From: Stemphylium vesicarium
Taxonomy: Eukaryota > Ascomycota > Dothideomycetes > Pleosporales > Pleosporaceae
Reading direction: 5' to 3'
NCBI GenBank assembly: GCA_004380135.1
Contig: QXCR01000068.1
Location: 62,001 to 126,000, forward strand
DNA length: 64,000 bases
Both the position numbers and the translations under genes were made by a program. Shown in pieces: positions 44,962 to 55,254 of the stretch; the stretch's first letter is position 1; each line of letters starts with the position of its first letter. The notes below the pieces were generated by a model. It was not told where the DNA came from and did no database searches. It worked only from the letters and a program-made list of their open reading frames with translations.

Positions 44962-47900
44962 ATGGGCACGCAGCAGCAACACACGCCGGCCAGCCTCTGG
45001 GCCTGCAACGCCCGTCATGGCACCACGCCCGCGACCACGACGACGCTCACCTCGACCATGACAATGGCCCACGCCGGCATCCAGTGGCCATCGCTCAGCC
45101 TCTTCGAATCCATCATGACGTCGTATCCGCCCATCCTCGAGTCGCTGCTCGCCCAGATATCCACGGCAACTCTGCTCGAACTCTACCACACCTCTCCTCA
45201 CCTGCGCGACTTCCTCCGGAGATACCCGCTCGCATGGAAGACGCTGTCGTTCCGCCTGCCTCAGCCCGCCGTTGCAGTCGGCTCCCCGGGCAACGAGACG
45301 CCGGAGAACAGGGAGCGGCAGTCCAAAGCCTACTCCTTTGACGCCCTGCTGAAGCAGATCATATCGCCCAACGGCACGCGACTGACCAGCCTAGACCTCT
45401 GCAACACGGCAGTAACCGGCATAGCGCTAGTTGGAAGCGTGCTCGGCCCACGCATCGACACGCTCCAGCACCTCTCGGTACGAGGCTGCAAGAACGTCTC
45501 CATCAAATACCATATCGTCCCCTTTCTCGAGCCATATACCCTCAAGGATGCACCGTGGATACAAAAGGACCTCGCCCTCAAGAGCCTCTACACCTACCGT
45601 TGCCGTCATCACCGCCGCCGGCCCTACCTGCCCTCTTCTCTCATCCGGAGAGACTCCGACTCCGACCCCACCCACCAGCTCATCGAGATATGCCACCAGC
45701 TGGGCATATGGACAGATACCGCATGGTGTCCGAGCCCGGGTGGCAGGTGCTTCCGACGGAAAGACTACCATGCAGGAAGAGCAGGACCGCTGAACATGGA
45801 GGTCTGGGTACCCTTTGACAGGCTATGGCGATCAAGCAACCGCATAGGGCCTGTTGAGGGCACCAAGAAGCTGGGTGAGCACGACGGCAGGCTATGGGAG
45901 ATTGCTGAGACGGGCCAGGATGGCGAACCACTTGGGCCTGAGAATGGAAACTCCGCGGGCGAGGGCAAGCATGTCCCAGTACATGAGCGAAAGAGTCACA
46001 CGTCCTTTGTCCAGGACGTCAAGTGCTCGCAATGCGACGAGGTTATCTTGGAGCGGTGCGAGTCGTGCAGTGTCCGCATGCACTGCATGGGCTGCAGGAA
46101 GACATTGTGTGCTAGCTGCGCTTTCAACAGGCCGATACCGAGAAAACGTGTAAAGACACGGCATTTTGCCAACCTGGCTTTTGGCAATACGGGCACACTG
46201 GGCAGTGCGCTTGGACAGGCATCTGGGTCCATGGCACTCACAGAAGATAGGAATCAGGAAGAGAAGGTCGACCGGAATCGCTTCTGGTGGGCACCGGGTG
46301 CGACTCGCTCACCTAACCTGATGAACGAGAGCGCGCACGACGATGACTCGTCAGACTCGGAAGATGGCGGGATGAACAACGGGATGCCTGTGCCACCGGC
46401 AAATCGCGAACCCCCGAAGCTTAACATGCACTGGTGCTGTCTGGAACCCATCTTCTCTGGTGGTGGCGGAATCGCTGTGCTGGGCACTGGCCTCGGTGGC
46501 AGAGGAGCAGACAAGATACGTGCAGCCCCCCTGCCACGCAAGAAGGAGTTCGAGGACCCGGATTTCAGCAACACACTTCGGCCCGTCGACTACATCCGAG
46601 AGATGAAGAACAACGGCCTCTACGAGTACGTCCTTGGCGAGGACGTCGATATACTTTCATACCTCAAGCAGGAGTCGCTGGATCTACAACAGCAGACATG
46701 TCCGCGGGGGCTATGCAACGACTGCTATAGGAGTTTTAGGTGGAAAGTTTCGTGCCGGGCTTGCAAGAGCCCAATCTGCAAAGAACATGACTTTAGGGCG
46801 CTCAAGGTCCGCAAATGTGGCTATCGGGACTTGCACACAGAGCGTGAGCATGTTCGAGCACACAACGAGCCACCACAACGCCTGGTCATCCCCGAATTCA
46901 ATCCCAATCGGACAAGCACGCCAGATCCCGAACGCACGCCTACTGCTTCAACTTCCCAAATTGACTTTTACTCTACCGGAGACAATGAGTCTGAATCCTC
47001 CGAGACGCCAATGTCACAATCTCAAATCCTGGCTGCTCCTCCACAGCACTCGTCCATTGACATGTCGACCACAACGTCATTTAATTCCATGTCAAATCCG
47101 GACCCATTCCCACTTGCGACTTCATTGTCTTTCATTCCAGTCAGTTCAGCACGCCCACGATCCCTCAGTGTCTCTGGTGTGAGGGGCCGACCCACCAGTG
47201 CCTGGTCACAAAGCTCACCGCGAGCACCTGTCAACCACCCTGTCACAAATCCGCTTCCACTCCCATGTAATCCACGTCATCCCGTCCAGTGGGAAGGTTG
47301 TGGGGCCTACTTTTGTCAGTATCCACGGCCGGTAGGAGATAGCAGACCGCAATGCCCCGCCATGCTGAAAGAGTGCTCAGAGTGTGCGGTCCTTGTCTGC
47401 GATGTAAGTCCACTTTGGTTTTGTCCATCAGCTTCAGTACTAACACACCATCTAGCAATGTTCTTCATCAAGTCCGTCTTGCACATGTACATTCTGCACC
47501 GTCAACTACCATTGCCCAACATGTACACGCAAAGCCAATGTCCGCGCCAAATGCCGACTCGACGCTGAGATCAAAGCGAAACAAGAGGCAGAACTCCGTG
47601 CGATGGCGAAACAGAAGAAAGACGAGGAAGAGCGTGGACAGGCAGATGAGTTAGCTGGGGCGATGTACGAGTTCTTTACTGGCGTATACCACGACGACCC
47701 AATTGCGTATGACGAGGCAAACGTGGACGGCCCTGCCTTTTTGATGGGTGACCTACCCATTCCGAGCCCCGATTCCATCACCGTCACGACGGAATTTGGA
47801 GTCGTAGAAGAACCGGCGAACCTTACAACCATCAGCGCCTCTGGCCCCTCCCCCTTCCACACAGCATACGACCATTCCGACGACGAAGAAAACAACGTTG

Positions 47901-48226
47901 AGATGACTGAACACCTACACGAGGAGGTCGAAACGCTCCAACAAGGCCTAGCGCAGATGCACCTACCTCAGAACACGCATGCAGACGGCATGAGCGCACA
48001 CATTACGCACTTGCCTGTCGAAGTCGAACCGGAACATGTGCACGATGAAGAAGAGGAGGAGGAGGAGGACGTCAACGACACAGGCGAAGAAGCAGACATT
48101 GACACGGACGATTTCGACGCCGGTGCCGAAAGCACTTTTGTCGATGAATTCGGCGACGAGACTACTGTCGGTGGAGGAGGTGGTGGTGGAGGTGTTCTTA
48201 CCCCCACCACCACCATCACAGCTTGA
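44962..48226 (+). CDS. large F-box/LRR-like protein with three cysteine clusters
   Basis: Exons 44962-47403 and 47456-48226 (52-bp intron) give 1070 residues. Near residues 50-85 an F-box-like segment appears (ESLLAQISTATLLELYHTSPHLRDFL), then leucine-rich-repeat-like lines (LTSLDLCNTAVTG, LQHLSVRGCKNVS). Three Cys-rich clusters follow: KCSQCDEVILERCESCS..CMGCRKTLCASC (about 353-390), CNDCYRSF..CRACKSPICKEH (about 590-615), and a C-terminal one that spans the intron (KECSECAVLVCD, then TCTFCTVNYHCPTC). The C-terminus is acidic with runs of Glu and Gly. The order suggests a substrate adaptor of an SCF-type ubiquitin ligase with zinc-binding modules. That is inference; I recognise the layout as a filamentous-fungal family but not a named gene. 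Confidence 0.82.
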
Positions 48227-49046
48227 GCATGATAGGGAATCCAATCTCAACATGGAACATACGATGTCGCAAACAGCCAGAAACGGGAGCTTTTTTTTTT
48301 ACTACCAAAGGACATGGAAATGGCGCAACAATCGCGGAGCCAAAGCAGATTTTTCACAGTCGAAGCTCTCCGTCGGGATGGGCAGGGAAGGGGCTTTTTC
48401 TTCTCATATTTGGGCGAAAGCGGTGGGATGGAATGGGAGGGTGGCATCTAAGTCAGTATGATACCCAGAGGGAAACTTGACAAATATATGGTATATATTC
48501 GGAAACCAACAGAGAGGGCGGTCGGAGGTTGGGGGGGCTCAGTGGCAAGTAGGAGGATTGACGTTTTTGAACCGTCTTTCGCTTATTTGGCTTGTTCGTC
48601 GCTGGCATATATTTTCCTCTGCTCTCTCTTTTTTTTTTTTTTTTTTTTTTTAGATTTGTAAATGGGTATATCATTAGGATCTAGTCTCATCGTTATAGTT
48701 GTCCCTCCTTGTTTCTTTCGCGGAACTAGCTATAGAATTCACTACGCTTGCATCTTTACCAATAATTCGAAACTCGCTTTGCTTGAAGAAGAAGAAGAAG
48801 AAGAGAAAAGATGTCATTACGCGAAAATTCTACGATTGGAAAAAGCCCATGAAAAGAAGAAGAAAGACACAAAAAGATAATCCCGGGATATCGCACTCCA
48901 AACACCACATTCCCACATCCACATCTCCAGAAAAGTACCATCGTATACGCCCCTTCCCCCCCCCCCCCCCGGACCTTAAAAAACGCCCCTCCTTTCAAAC
49001 CCTACGCCCTCGTCCGCCTCCCTCCCCTTAACAAGACCAAGTCCAC
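48227..49046. other. convergent 3' flanks with T23 run
   Basis: Non-coding. It contains poly-T runs at about 48291-48300 and 48629-48651 and a C-rich run near 48956-48970. No gene is seen. Confidence 0.55.
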
Positions 49047-50614
49047 CTAAGACCTATCCTTCTCCTTGGTCGTAGCAACACTCTTCCCACTCTTCCCACT
49101 CTTGGTACTCTTCAAACTCTTTTTACTCGCACTGCGTTTAAGCTTGGCCTTGAGCTTGGACCACTTCTCCCTCAAACCACCATCCTCGTCCTCATCGTTG
49201 TACCGGGGCCGCTCTACACTATCCAGGCTACCGCGGGGATATTCCAGTTCGCTGCCGAGATCAAGACTATCCGTGTTGGTCGCACCGTGGAGGCTACGCT
49301 TGGGCGTGTGTTGTCTGCCAGGGGTATCTCGCGATGAAGAAGACAAGGCGTCCTTGTGTTTGCCCAGCAGCATAAATTGCAGTGTCTGCCACGCGGGCAT
49401 ATTAGCTATGGGCCCGTCTTTTGAGTTTCCTTGTACATCGGCGTTCTTCCAGGGACAGTGTTCGCGGTGGGATTCGAGCAAGTTGAGACGCAGGTTGCTG
49501 ATGGGGACGGACAGTTTCTGGCTCATTTCGGTGAGGCGCGGGGCGGAAGAGAGCCACAGACCGAGGCGCTGGAAACAGTGGTTGCAGACTGCGAGGGAGA
49601 TGCGCGATTCGCTGGTGCCGGTCCAGCCGTAGAGGGCAAAGGCGAAGGCGACGATCGAGTTGGGGGCGCTGGGCGGAGGCGTGTCGGGGGTCGCGGTGAA
49701 GAATGTGCTGGGGATGCGCTCGATAATGCGCTGGATTGGCGGGTCCGGGTAGGTTATGTGCTCGAGGAGGGGGAGGTCGTTTGATATGGCGAGGAGAGCG
49801 CGGTAGCGATCGAGGAGTTCGGTGGAGCTTTTTGTTCGCGAGGCGATGGGGATGTGGTATATGTCCTCTGTTTGAAAAGTTAGTAGGGCTTGGGCTTGCG
49901 CATGTTTTGTCACGTACCTTGACAGCCGCGCTTCCTCCACAGGCAGTCGTCTGCGTGCCCTTGGATGATGAGCTCTTTGTATCTCTCCACCAGCGCATCG
50001 TCAATGTCTACAGCTAGATCTTCGCTCATTTCAAGAGCCTTCCCACTTGCATCTTTGCGCTTCGGCCTCAACTTGACCGCAACACGGTTCTCACACCCTC
50101 CCTTGCACGCCACTGTATTCCAGATGTCGCAGCTCCATCCTCTCATAGCCCACTCGACTTCATTGATGGCATCTGGTTTCGTAGTCCACTTTCGCACATC
50201 TGCAAACGTCTTCAGTCGCTCCAGGAAATGGTCCTGGCTGTAGGGTTGGAAGTTTGGGGCTTTGCGCGGCGTCGAGGCCTTGGGCGTCGAGGCTTTAGGT
50301 ATGTGTGCTGTCTTTCCTACAACCCTGACTGTGCCTTCTCTTCGTGGTAGGAGAAGCTGCTCCTTCAACTGCTGGATGCGGGCCTGGCCCTCTGATATGT
50401 TCCGTTGTCGCTCCACGCTTAGGCCTGCGCTGCGCGGTCGCTTATTCGGCGGCTCAGGGCTTTCTGGTTCGGAGAGTGATGCGGTGGATGCATTCGATTC
50501 GTGAAGACTGCTTGCGAGGGAAGTGGTTGATGTACTGGCGGTGAGGTTGTCGAGAAGCCTGTTGAACTTGCGCTTTGTTGTCGCCAGCGCGGGCTGTTGT
50601 TCTGTTGAAGTCAT
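49047..50614 (-). CDS. ZC3HC1/NIPA/Rsm1-type C3HC zinc-finger protein
   Basis: Exons 50614-49918 and 49867-49047 (50-bp intron, GTACGT donor) give 505 residues. After a Ser-rich nuclear-looking N-terminus (PNKRPRS), the C3HC domain spans about 150-245: WAMRGWSCDIWNTVACKGGC supplies the first cysteines, and QGHADDCLWRKRGCQ gives the H-x3-C plus the CxW..C pair, ending in DIYHIP. A second Rsm1-like finger follows near 340-400 (LAVCNHCFQRLGLW, then ESHREHCPWKNADVQ). The C-terminus is a Lys/Ser-rich tail. Homologues are NIPA (human), Rsm1 (fission yeast mRNA export) and Pml39 (budding yeast, docked on Mlp proteins). A nuclear-basket or mRNA-export role is inferred. Confidence 0.88.
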
Positions 50615-51186
50615 GCTGTATGATCAGGGTGAGTGCGCGGGAGGGTTTCAAGTTTTGTTTCTGGATTGCGCGCGGTGTAGTAGTCGGTGAAGAGGCTGTT
50701 CCGATGTTTGTTTACTTTCACCCAGGTAGGATGGGAGAGCCGCAGCAGTTGTGAGGCGTCAATAACGTGATGCTCGTGTTCGCATCAGTAGGTCGGGGTA
50801 GAAATGACAAGTCGTGATGGTGAGTGTCAGTACCCGCTGGAATATCCCCGAAGCTGTAGGGCTGCTGGCGTTGTTGCTATGGAGGCTTGTTGGGACCATG
50901 ACCAAAGCAGTAACCTCCGCCCGCCGTGCCAAGCTCGGCCTTCGCGCGTCAACCCACCCGACTGCAGAACCCCACCAACGCGTGGAGGGGCAGAAGACGT
51001 ATTAGCTCATTCATGTCCACCCAAATTGCGCCATCTAGATTCTTTCTTCTAGCCGTCGTCATCCTGGCTTTTTCACTCTTCAATCCCGCCTTACTCTCTC
51101 GCAGTGTTGCTCGTCTCTCCCAATTGAAGTATCACATCTACCCATCAGCTACCATAACATCACATTTCCTGCATACGAATTCCACC
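50615..51186. promoter_or_regulatory. divergent intergenic region, with in-frame 5' extension of MET22
   Basis: 572 bp between start codons. The MET22 frame stays open upstream to 50926 and includes an ATG at 51013 that would add 58 residues with a hydrophobic stretch (FFLLAVVILAFSLFNPALL). The pyrimidine-rich stretch after 51030 fits either a promoter or a leader. Confidence 0.5.
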
Positions 51187-52251
51187 ATGGCCTACGAAAA
51201 AGAGCTTGAGATTGCTCTCCTGGCCGTCCAACGCGCCTCCATCCTCACAAAATCCGTCTACTCGAGCCACTCCAAGGGCACCCTCTCCAAGAGCGATTCC
51301 TCGCCCGTCACAATTGGCGACTTTGGCGCCCAAGCCCTGATCATCGCATCGATAAAGCACGCTTTCCCCGAGGATGAGGTAGTCGGAGAGGAGGACGCGA
51401 ACGACCTCCGCAACAACGACTCGCTGCGCGATCTTGTCTGGGATCTGGTGCAAGCAGCCAAGTTGGAGGATAGCTCGGCAGAGGAGAAGATTGGCGGGCC
51501 CATCAAGAGTGCCGATGCCATGCTGTCGGCACTTGACCAGGGTAACAGCGAGGGAGGCAGAAAGGGAAGAATCTGGGCACTCGACCCCATCGACGGTACA
51601 AAGGGCTTCTTGCGCGGTGGTCAATATGCCGTCTGCTTAGGTCTACTGGTAGATGGTGTCCCCACCATCGGTGTCATCGGATGCCCAAATCTCCCCGTAG
51701 ACGATCAAGCACCTCTCACCACCACCACGGGCCAAGACGCAGACGACAAGGAAGGCAAGGGTGTACTGTTCGGTGCAGTCAAGGGCCAAGGTGCCACCAG
51801 CCGACCGCTCAGCAAGGGTGCCCTTCAAGAAGCCAAGAGCATCAAGATGAAGCCGCTTTCAGACGTGACCCAAGCAACCTTTTGCGAATCCGTCGAGGCA
51901 GGCCACTCATCACAAGGCGACAACGCCGCCATCGCGTCCAAACTCGGCATCACCAAGCCCTCGGTTCGCATGGACTCGCAAGCCAAATACTGCTCCATTG
52001 CCCGTGGTGCAGGTGACTTGTACCTCAGACTGCCCACCAGCAAGACGTACCAAGAGAAGATCTGGGATCACGCTGCTGGTGTTGTCATTGTTCAGGAGGC
52101 CGGTGGCGAGGTCACGGATGCATATGGGAAGCCGCTTGACTTTGGCCTTGGAAGGACGCTCAAGGAGAACAAGGGCGTGGTTGCTGCTCCCAAGGACGCT
52201 TTTGCACAGGTCATTGGTGTGGTCAAGGAGGTTTTGAGCGCTAAGGAATAG
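51187..52251 (+). CDS. MET22: 3'(2'),5'-bisphosphate nucleotidase (Hal2/Met22 type)
   Basis: A single exon, 354 residues from the ATG at 51187, which lies in an ideal CACCATGG context and gives the length of yeast Met22 (357). It removes the 3'-phosphate from PAP/PAPS, relieving product inhibition of sulfate assimilation and of 5'-3' exoribonucleases. The inositol-monophosphatase fold is marked by VVGEED, WALDPIDGTKGFLRGGQYAV (metal-binding acidic residues) and WDHAAGVVIVQEAGGEVTD. Family enzymes need Mg2+ and are inhibited by Li+ and Na+. An in-frame upstream ATG (51013) would add a hydrophobic leader. The codon pattern is even through the gene. Confidence 0.95.
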   Translation: MAYEKELEIALLAVQRASILTKSVYSSHSKGTLSKSDSSPVTIGDFGAQALIIASIKHAFPEDEVVGEEDANDLRNNDSLRDLVWDLVQAAKLEDSSAEEKIGGPIKSADAMLSALDQGNSEGGRKGRIWALDPIDGTKGFLRGGQYAVCLGLLVDGVPTIGVIGCPNLPVDDQAPLTTTTGQDADDKEGKGVLFGAVKGQGATSRPLSKGALQEAKSIKMKPLSDVTQATFCESVEAGHSSQGDNAAIASKLGITKPSVRMDSQAKYCSIARGAGDLYLRLPTSKTYQEKIWDHAAGVVIVQEAGGEVTDAYGKPLDFGLGRTLKENKGVVAAPKDAFAQVIGVVKEVLSAKE

Positions 52252-52539
52252 ATTTAGGCTTCTGAGGTGTGGATGAATAAATGAATGGTACCAAAAGTTG
52301 CCTCGTTATCTTCACATCAGTAGCCTGTGCTCGGGCTATTTACTTCCCGCTACCTTGCTCACGATGAGTTGGCATCTCGCGAATCACCTTTCTGCTTCTT
52401 CTTCTTCTTCTTCCTCATCCTCATCCTCATCCTCATCCTCCTTTCTATGCCTTTTGATATTGTCCTTCCGGTTCCTATCTTCATCTTCTTGCTCTTTTCT
52501 TGCTCTCTCTAGTCCATCTTCAAAATCCCTCTTCTCTTG
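52252..52539. other. spacer with CTT/TCATCC low-complexity run
   Basis: It holds a CTTCTTCTT run turning into a CTCATC repeat at about 52398-52440. The spacer is convergent between MET22 and the NADAR relic. Confidence 0.6.
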
Positions 52540-52890
52540 TTAAGCACGCCGCTCCTGCTGCAGAATCTGGCCCAGCAGATTCTTGCCTGGCCGTTTATCA
52601 TTTTTTTTTGTTTTCTTGAATGCAGCTGCCGTCAAGCCACATCCCCAGACCAGATCGTTGGCGCCGGCTGTCTCGACCAGGTCTCGTTTTCCAGTAGCTA
52701 AGAGCTGATCTAATATGTCTTTGGCTGACGGGTCAGAGAACTTAAGATGTATCGCTTTTGTCATCACGCCCTGTGTCACTGGTGCCTGTTAGACTTCTCT
52801 CAAGAAACGCGTAATTTGATACGTACCGTGCTTCCACCGCTTGTCATGGTATCCATTGACGTTCTTGCCCGTCTTCTGATAGCCTTGTGA
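52540..52890 (-). pseudogene. truncated NADAR (DUF1768, YbiA-like) gene relic
   Basis: Two segments, 52890-52827 and 52778-52540, with a plausible 48-bp intron between them, encode the C-terminal half of a NADAR domain: KNVNGYHDKRWKHVTQGVM, AIHLKFSDPSAKDILDQLL, ATGKRDLVETAGANDLVWG and, after a Lys-rich insertion, KNLLGQILQQERRA. The N-terminal half, with the conserved Phe/Ser start and catalytic residues, is missing: an in-frame stop lies just upstream, and the degenerate tandem repeat begins. NADAR proteins act on ADP-ribose or riboflavin-related N-glycosides (family knowledge). The residual 79-codon frame would not fold as the enzyme. A missed distant 5' exon is the alternative. Confidence 0.72.
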
Positions 52891-54080
52891 CGCTTACATT
52901 AGACTTTCCTTCACGTCTTCGTGATCGAGCCTGCTGTATACAATGTTTCACCAGCTCTTCTCTTGTTGGAGCAAGGAAAACTGGATACCCCCAAAGCAGT
53001 GTCATTTCAATTCGCAATCTATCACTTTACACACGTCCTCTTCCCCAGAATGTTAACACTTGAGATGATGAATTTACACCACCGTATGCGTCCGAGTAAG
53101 AAAAACTGCACCTCTATGCAAGGTCGTATCAATTCTCATTCTGTCGCTTTTGGATACTTTGTTCCCTGTTGTATACATGCACGATGTGGCCAATTTACAT
53201 GATCGTATGCGTCCAGCCTAGAAAATCGCATTTTCTAGCTAAAATTTCCTTCACTATAGTTTCCATACATCCGACAATCGATTTATCCAGTTGTATACGC
53301 CTAGTCCCTGGAAACATGTTTTGCTGGCCAAACCTTTTATCTTCATACTTTTTATACACCCAACAATTAGTTCGCACTGTTGCATGCATCTAGCCGCAAA
53401 AATCGCATGTCGCTGGGGAAACTTTTGTCCCCCATAAAATCCACTCATGCGGTAATATATTCATGCCCTCGTATGCGTCCAGCCTTGAAAATTGCGCTTC
53501 ACTAGCTAAATTCCTCTTCCACTGGTTCCCACACATGCGGCAATTGATTTATACTGTTGTATGCCCCCAGCCTTGGAAATCGCGCTCCACCAAAGAAACT
53601 TCTCTTCCCTATAGTCTTTATCAAAGAGTAATTGTGGAGGACTACAAGCTGGTAACAGTAGGTTCAGGTGATCATATTGTTGGATCACTGCCCAAGTCAC
53701 TTCGGACAAGGGCAGCAGAATATATATCCACATGCGCGCGAGACACTAGTACAAGAGAAATGAGCACGTGATCGTACCTAGAGGTGCTCGAACTCTGGGT
53801 GTACTTTGTTGCGACAGTAATCAATTTACTCCATGGTATGCGCCCAGCCTTAAGATTCGCAGTCTCGCCGGGTATATTCACTGTTACCACCGAGTCGTCC
53901 GATCAGACCATCTATATTTCCTACGCATCAGCTTGCATACTGGAGAGGACTGATTTACACGGTCGTATGCGCCTAGAGTCGAAGATTGCATTCCGCCTGC
54001 CAAACTTTTCTTCCCCATAATTCACACCCTCGTATGCGTCTAGCCTCAAAAACCAGCAGTTTCGCCGGGTACCCTGTCAA
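52891..54080. repeat. degenerate tandem repeat field, period about 89 bp
   Basis: A core GTATGCGTCCAGCCTTGAAA and variants recurs at 53084, 53205, 53293, 53382, 53471, 53559, 53836, 53965 and 54032. Spacing is 88-89 bp for four consecutive steps, then broken by a 200-bp unrelated insert (about 53620-53820). Each core is followed by ATCGC..TTTCTTCCCC-like and CACACATGCGGCAAT-like segments. Copies differ at 20-40% of sites by eye. No coding frame spans units. Confidence 0.75.
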
Positions 54081-54851
54081 CAGACGCACTTCCCAACCAC
54101 TCTGCATATACACACTCCCTCCATCAGACATCAGAGAGCAATGAAGGGGGAGCTGGTAAGTGAGTTCCGAACTTCAACTAACAAGACCTCACATAGAAAC
54201 ACTTTCGAGGCGTTTCGCTATCATGTACAGAGCTAGTTCAGCATCTCGCATGCTGGCAGTAAGGGACAGGAGAAATCCAGACTATACCAGTACCTGGAAG
54301 CAAATATGGAAACCTGAAAAGGTTTTATTAACGTGTTTCGCTCTAGGTAGAGCCCTTGTTCCCCGAAACCTCGCAAGCTGTATTGGTGTCTGAGTGCTCC
54401 TGCTACAGGATTATGAGCAATCCAGATCCTAGAATAGCTTATTAACTGGCGCAGCGATTCTGTTGGGAAACATGCTTCGCGAGATGGGATACCTTTTTCG
54501 TTGATGGTTTTCTTGGTGGATTGCTGTTGAGAGAGAAGGCGTGGGATTTCTCCGACTCGTTGGTGAAAAGGTGCTATGATGGGTTGTATACGCGATGGGC
54601 TCAACTAAGACATGTACGTATGATTTCGCGATGACAATAAAAAACGAGACAGTAGTCTCGCTGGACAACTACAAGGTGTTTTGCTTATTAGTGACCAGTA
54701 TATCTTCAACGCGGTTTTGTGGTCGCGATTTCAGCTCGACCACGAGTGCGATCTCGGTGCTGGACAACTACCGCAGTTTCAGGACGCGCATCAAGTCCCA
54801 CGGGCAAGGCGGCCAGCGAGAGCCTGCCGCCTTGCCTAAGCCCGCCGCTCC
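54081..54851. other. intergenic, no gene seen
   Basis: Follows the tandem repeat field. Short frames on both strands (up to 123 codons, minus, 54233-54604) have no recognisable features. Composition is intermediate. Confidence 0.4.
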
Positions 54852-54922
54852 ATTAGCATGGCCCCTGCACTAAGGATAACACGCTCAATCAAAGAGAAGC
54901 TACCTTTTTTTTTGCGCTTGAT
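54852..54922 (+). pseudogene. U6 snRNA 3'-half copy, inverted relative to the full gene
   Basis: It begins ATTAGCATGGCCCCTGCAC, inside U6 just after the ACAGAGA box, and runs through the 3' end, a T-run and the downstream GCGCTTGAT. It lacks the 5' stem-loop, the ACAGAGA box and the promoter. Against the full gene it shows GGATAACAC for GGATGACAC and a longer T-run. Confidence 0.88.
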
Positions 54923-55114
54923 CTTGCGACTGGACGGAGTGGAAGAAAATATACACAGTGTACTTAACTATTGCAGGAGGTTGTAGTCACAAAAAACCAA
55001 TTTGACCAAGTCCGTGAAATTCGATGCTGTGAGTTGAGAGCGCCGCATAGGTAGACAGGGGAGGCAAAAAAGAGAGTGCGACACTGTACTCGAACTGGCG
55101 ACGTCAGAGCAAAT
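54923..55114. other. spacer between the inverted U6 copies
   Basis: 192 bp of non-coding sequence forming the loop of the inverted pair. No gene is seen. Confidence 0.6.
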
Positions 55115-55123
55115 ATCAAGCGC

Positions 55124-55130
55124 AAAAAAA
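55124..55130 (-). terminator. RNA polymerase III T-run terminator of U6
   Basis: Seven consecutive T on the minus strand directly after the U6 3' end. Confidence 0.8.
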
Positions 55131-55228
55131 TGGTAGCTTCTCTTTGATTGAGCGTGTCATCCTTAGTGCAGGGGCCATGCTAATCTTCTCTGTATCGTTT
55201 CAAATTGACCAAATGCCCGAAGGCGAGG
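55131..55228 (-). ncRNA. U6: U6 spliceosomal snRNA
   Basis: The minus strand reads a 5' stem-loop (CGCCTTCGGGC), then ATTTGGTCAATTTGAAACGA, the invariant ACAGAGA box (ATACAGAGAAGATTAGCA), TGGCCCCTGCACTAAGGATG and the AGC region with ACACGCTCAATCAAAGAGAA of the internal stem-loop. It ends before a T7 run at 55130-55124, an RNA polymerase III terminator. U6 pairs with U4 and then U2 and the 5' splice site and coordinates the catalytic metals. The ends are approximate; about 98 nt is the normal fungal size. A TATA-like TTTATTTATTAAG lies upstream at 55241-55254. All core elements are intact, so this is probably a functional copy. Confidence 0.93.
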
Positions 55229-55240
55229 TAAAAACCAATT

Positions 55241-55254
55241 TCTTAATAAATAAA
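55241..55254 (-). promoter_or_regulatory. TATA-like box of the U6 gene
   Basis: TTTATTTATTAAG about 15-28 bp upstream of the likely U6 start, where a TATA element is expected for polymerase III transcription of U6. Confidence 0.6.

Noticed and set aside
50926..51186. Earliest in-frame ATG (50926) as the start of MET22
   Set aside because: The ATG at 51187 has the ideal context and gives the family length. The region before 51013 is not protein-like.
55060..55115. TCGAACTGG text resembling a tRNA T-arm on the minus strand
   Set aside because: No acceptor stem, D-arm or anticodon arm can be built around it.
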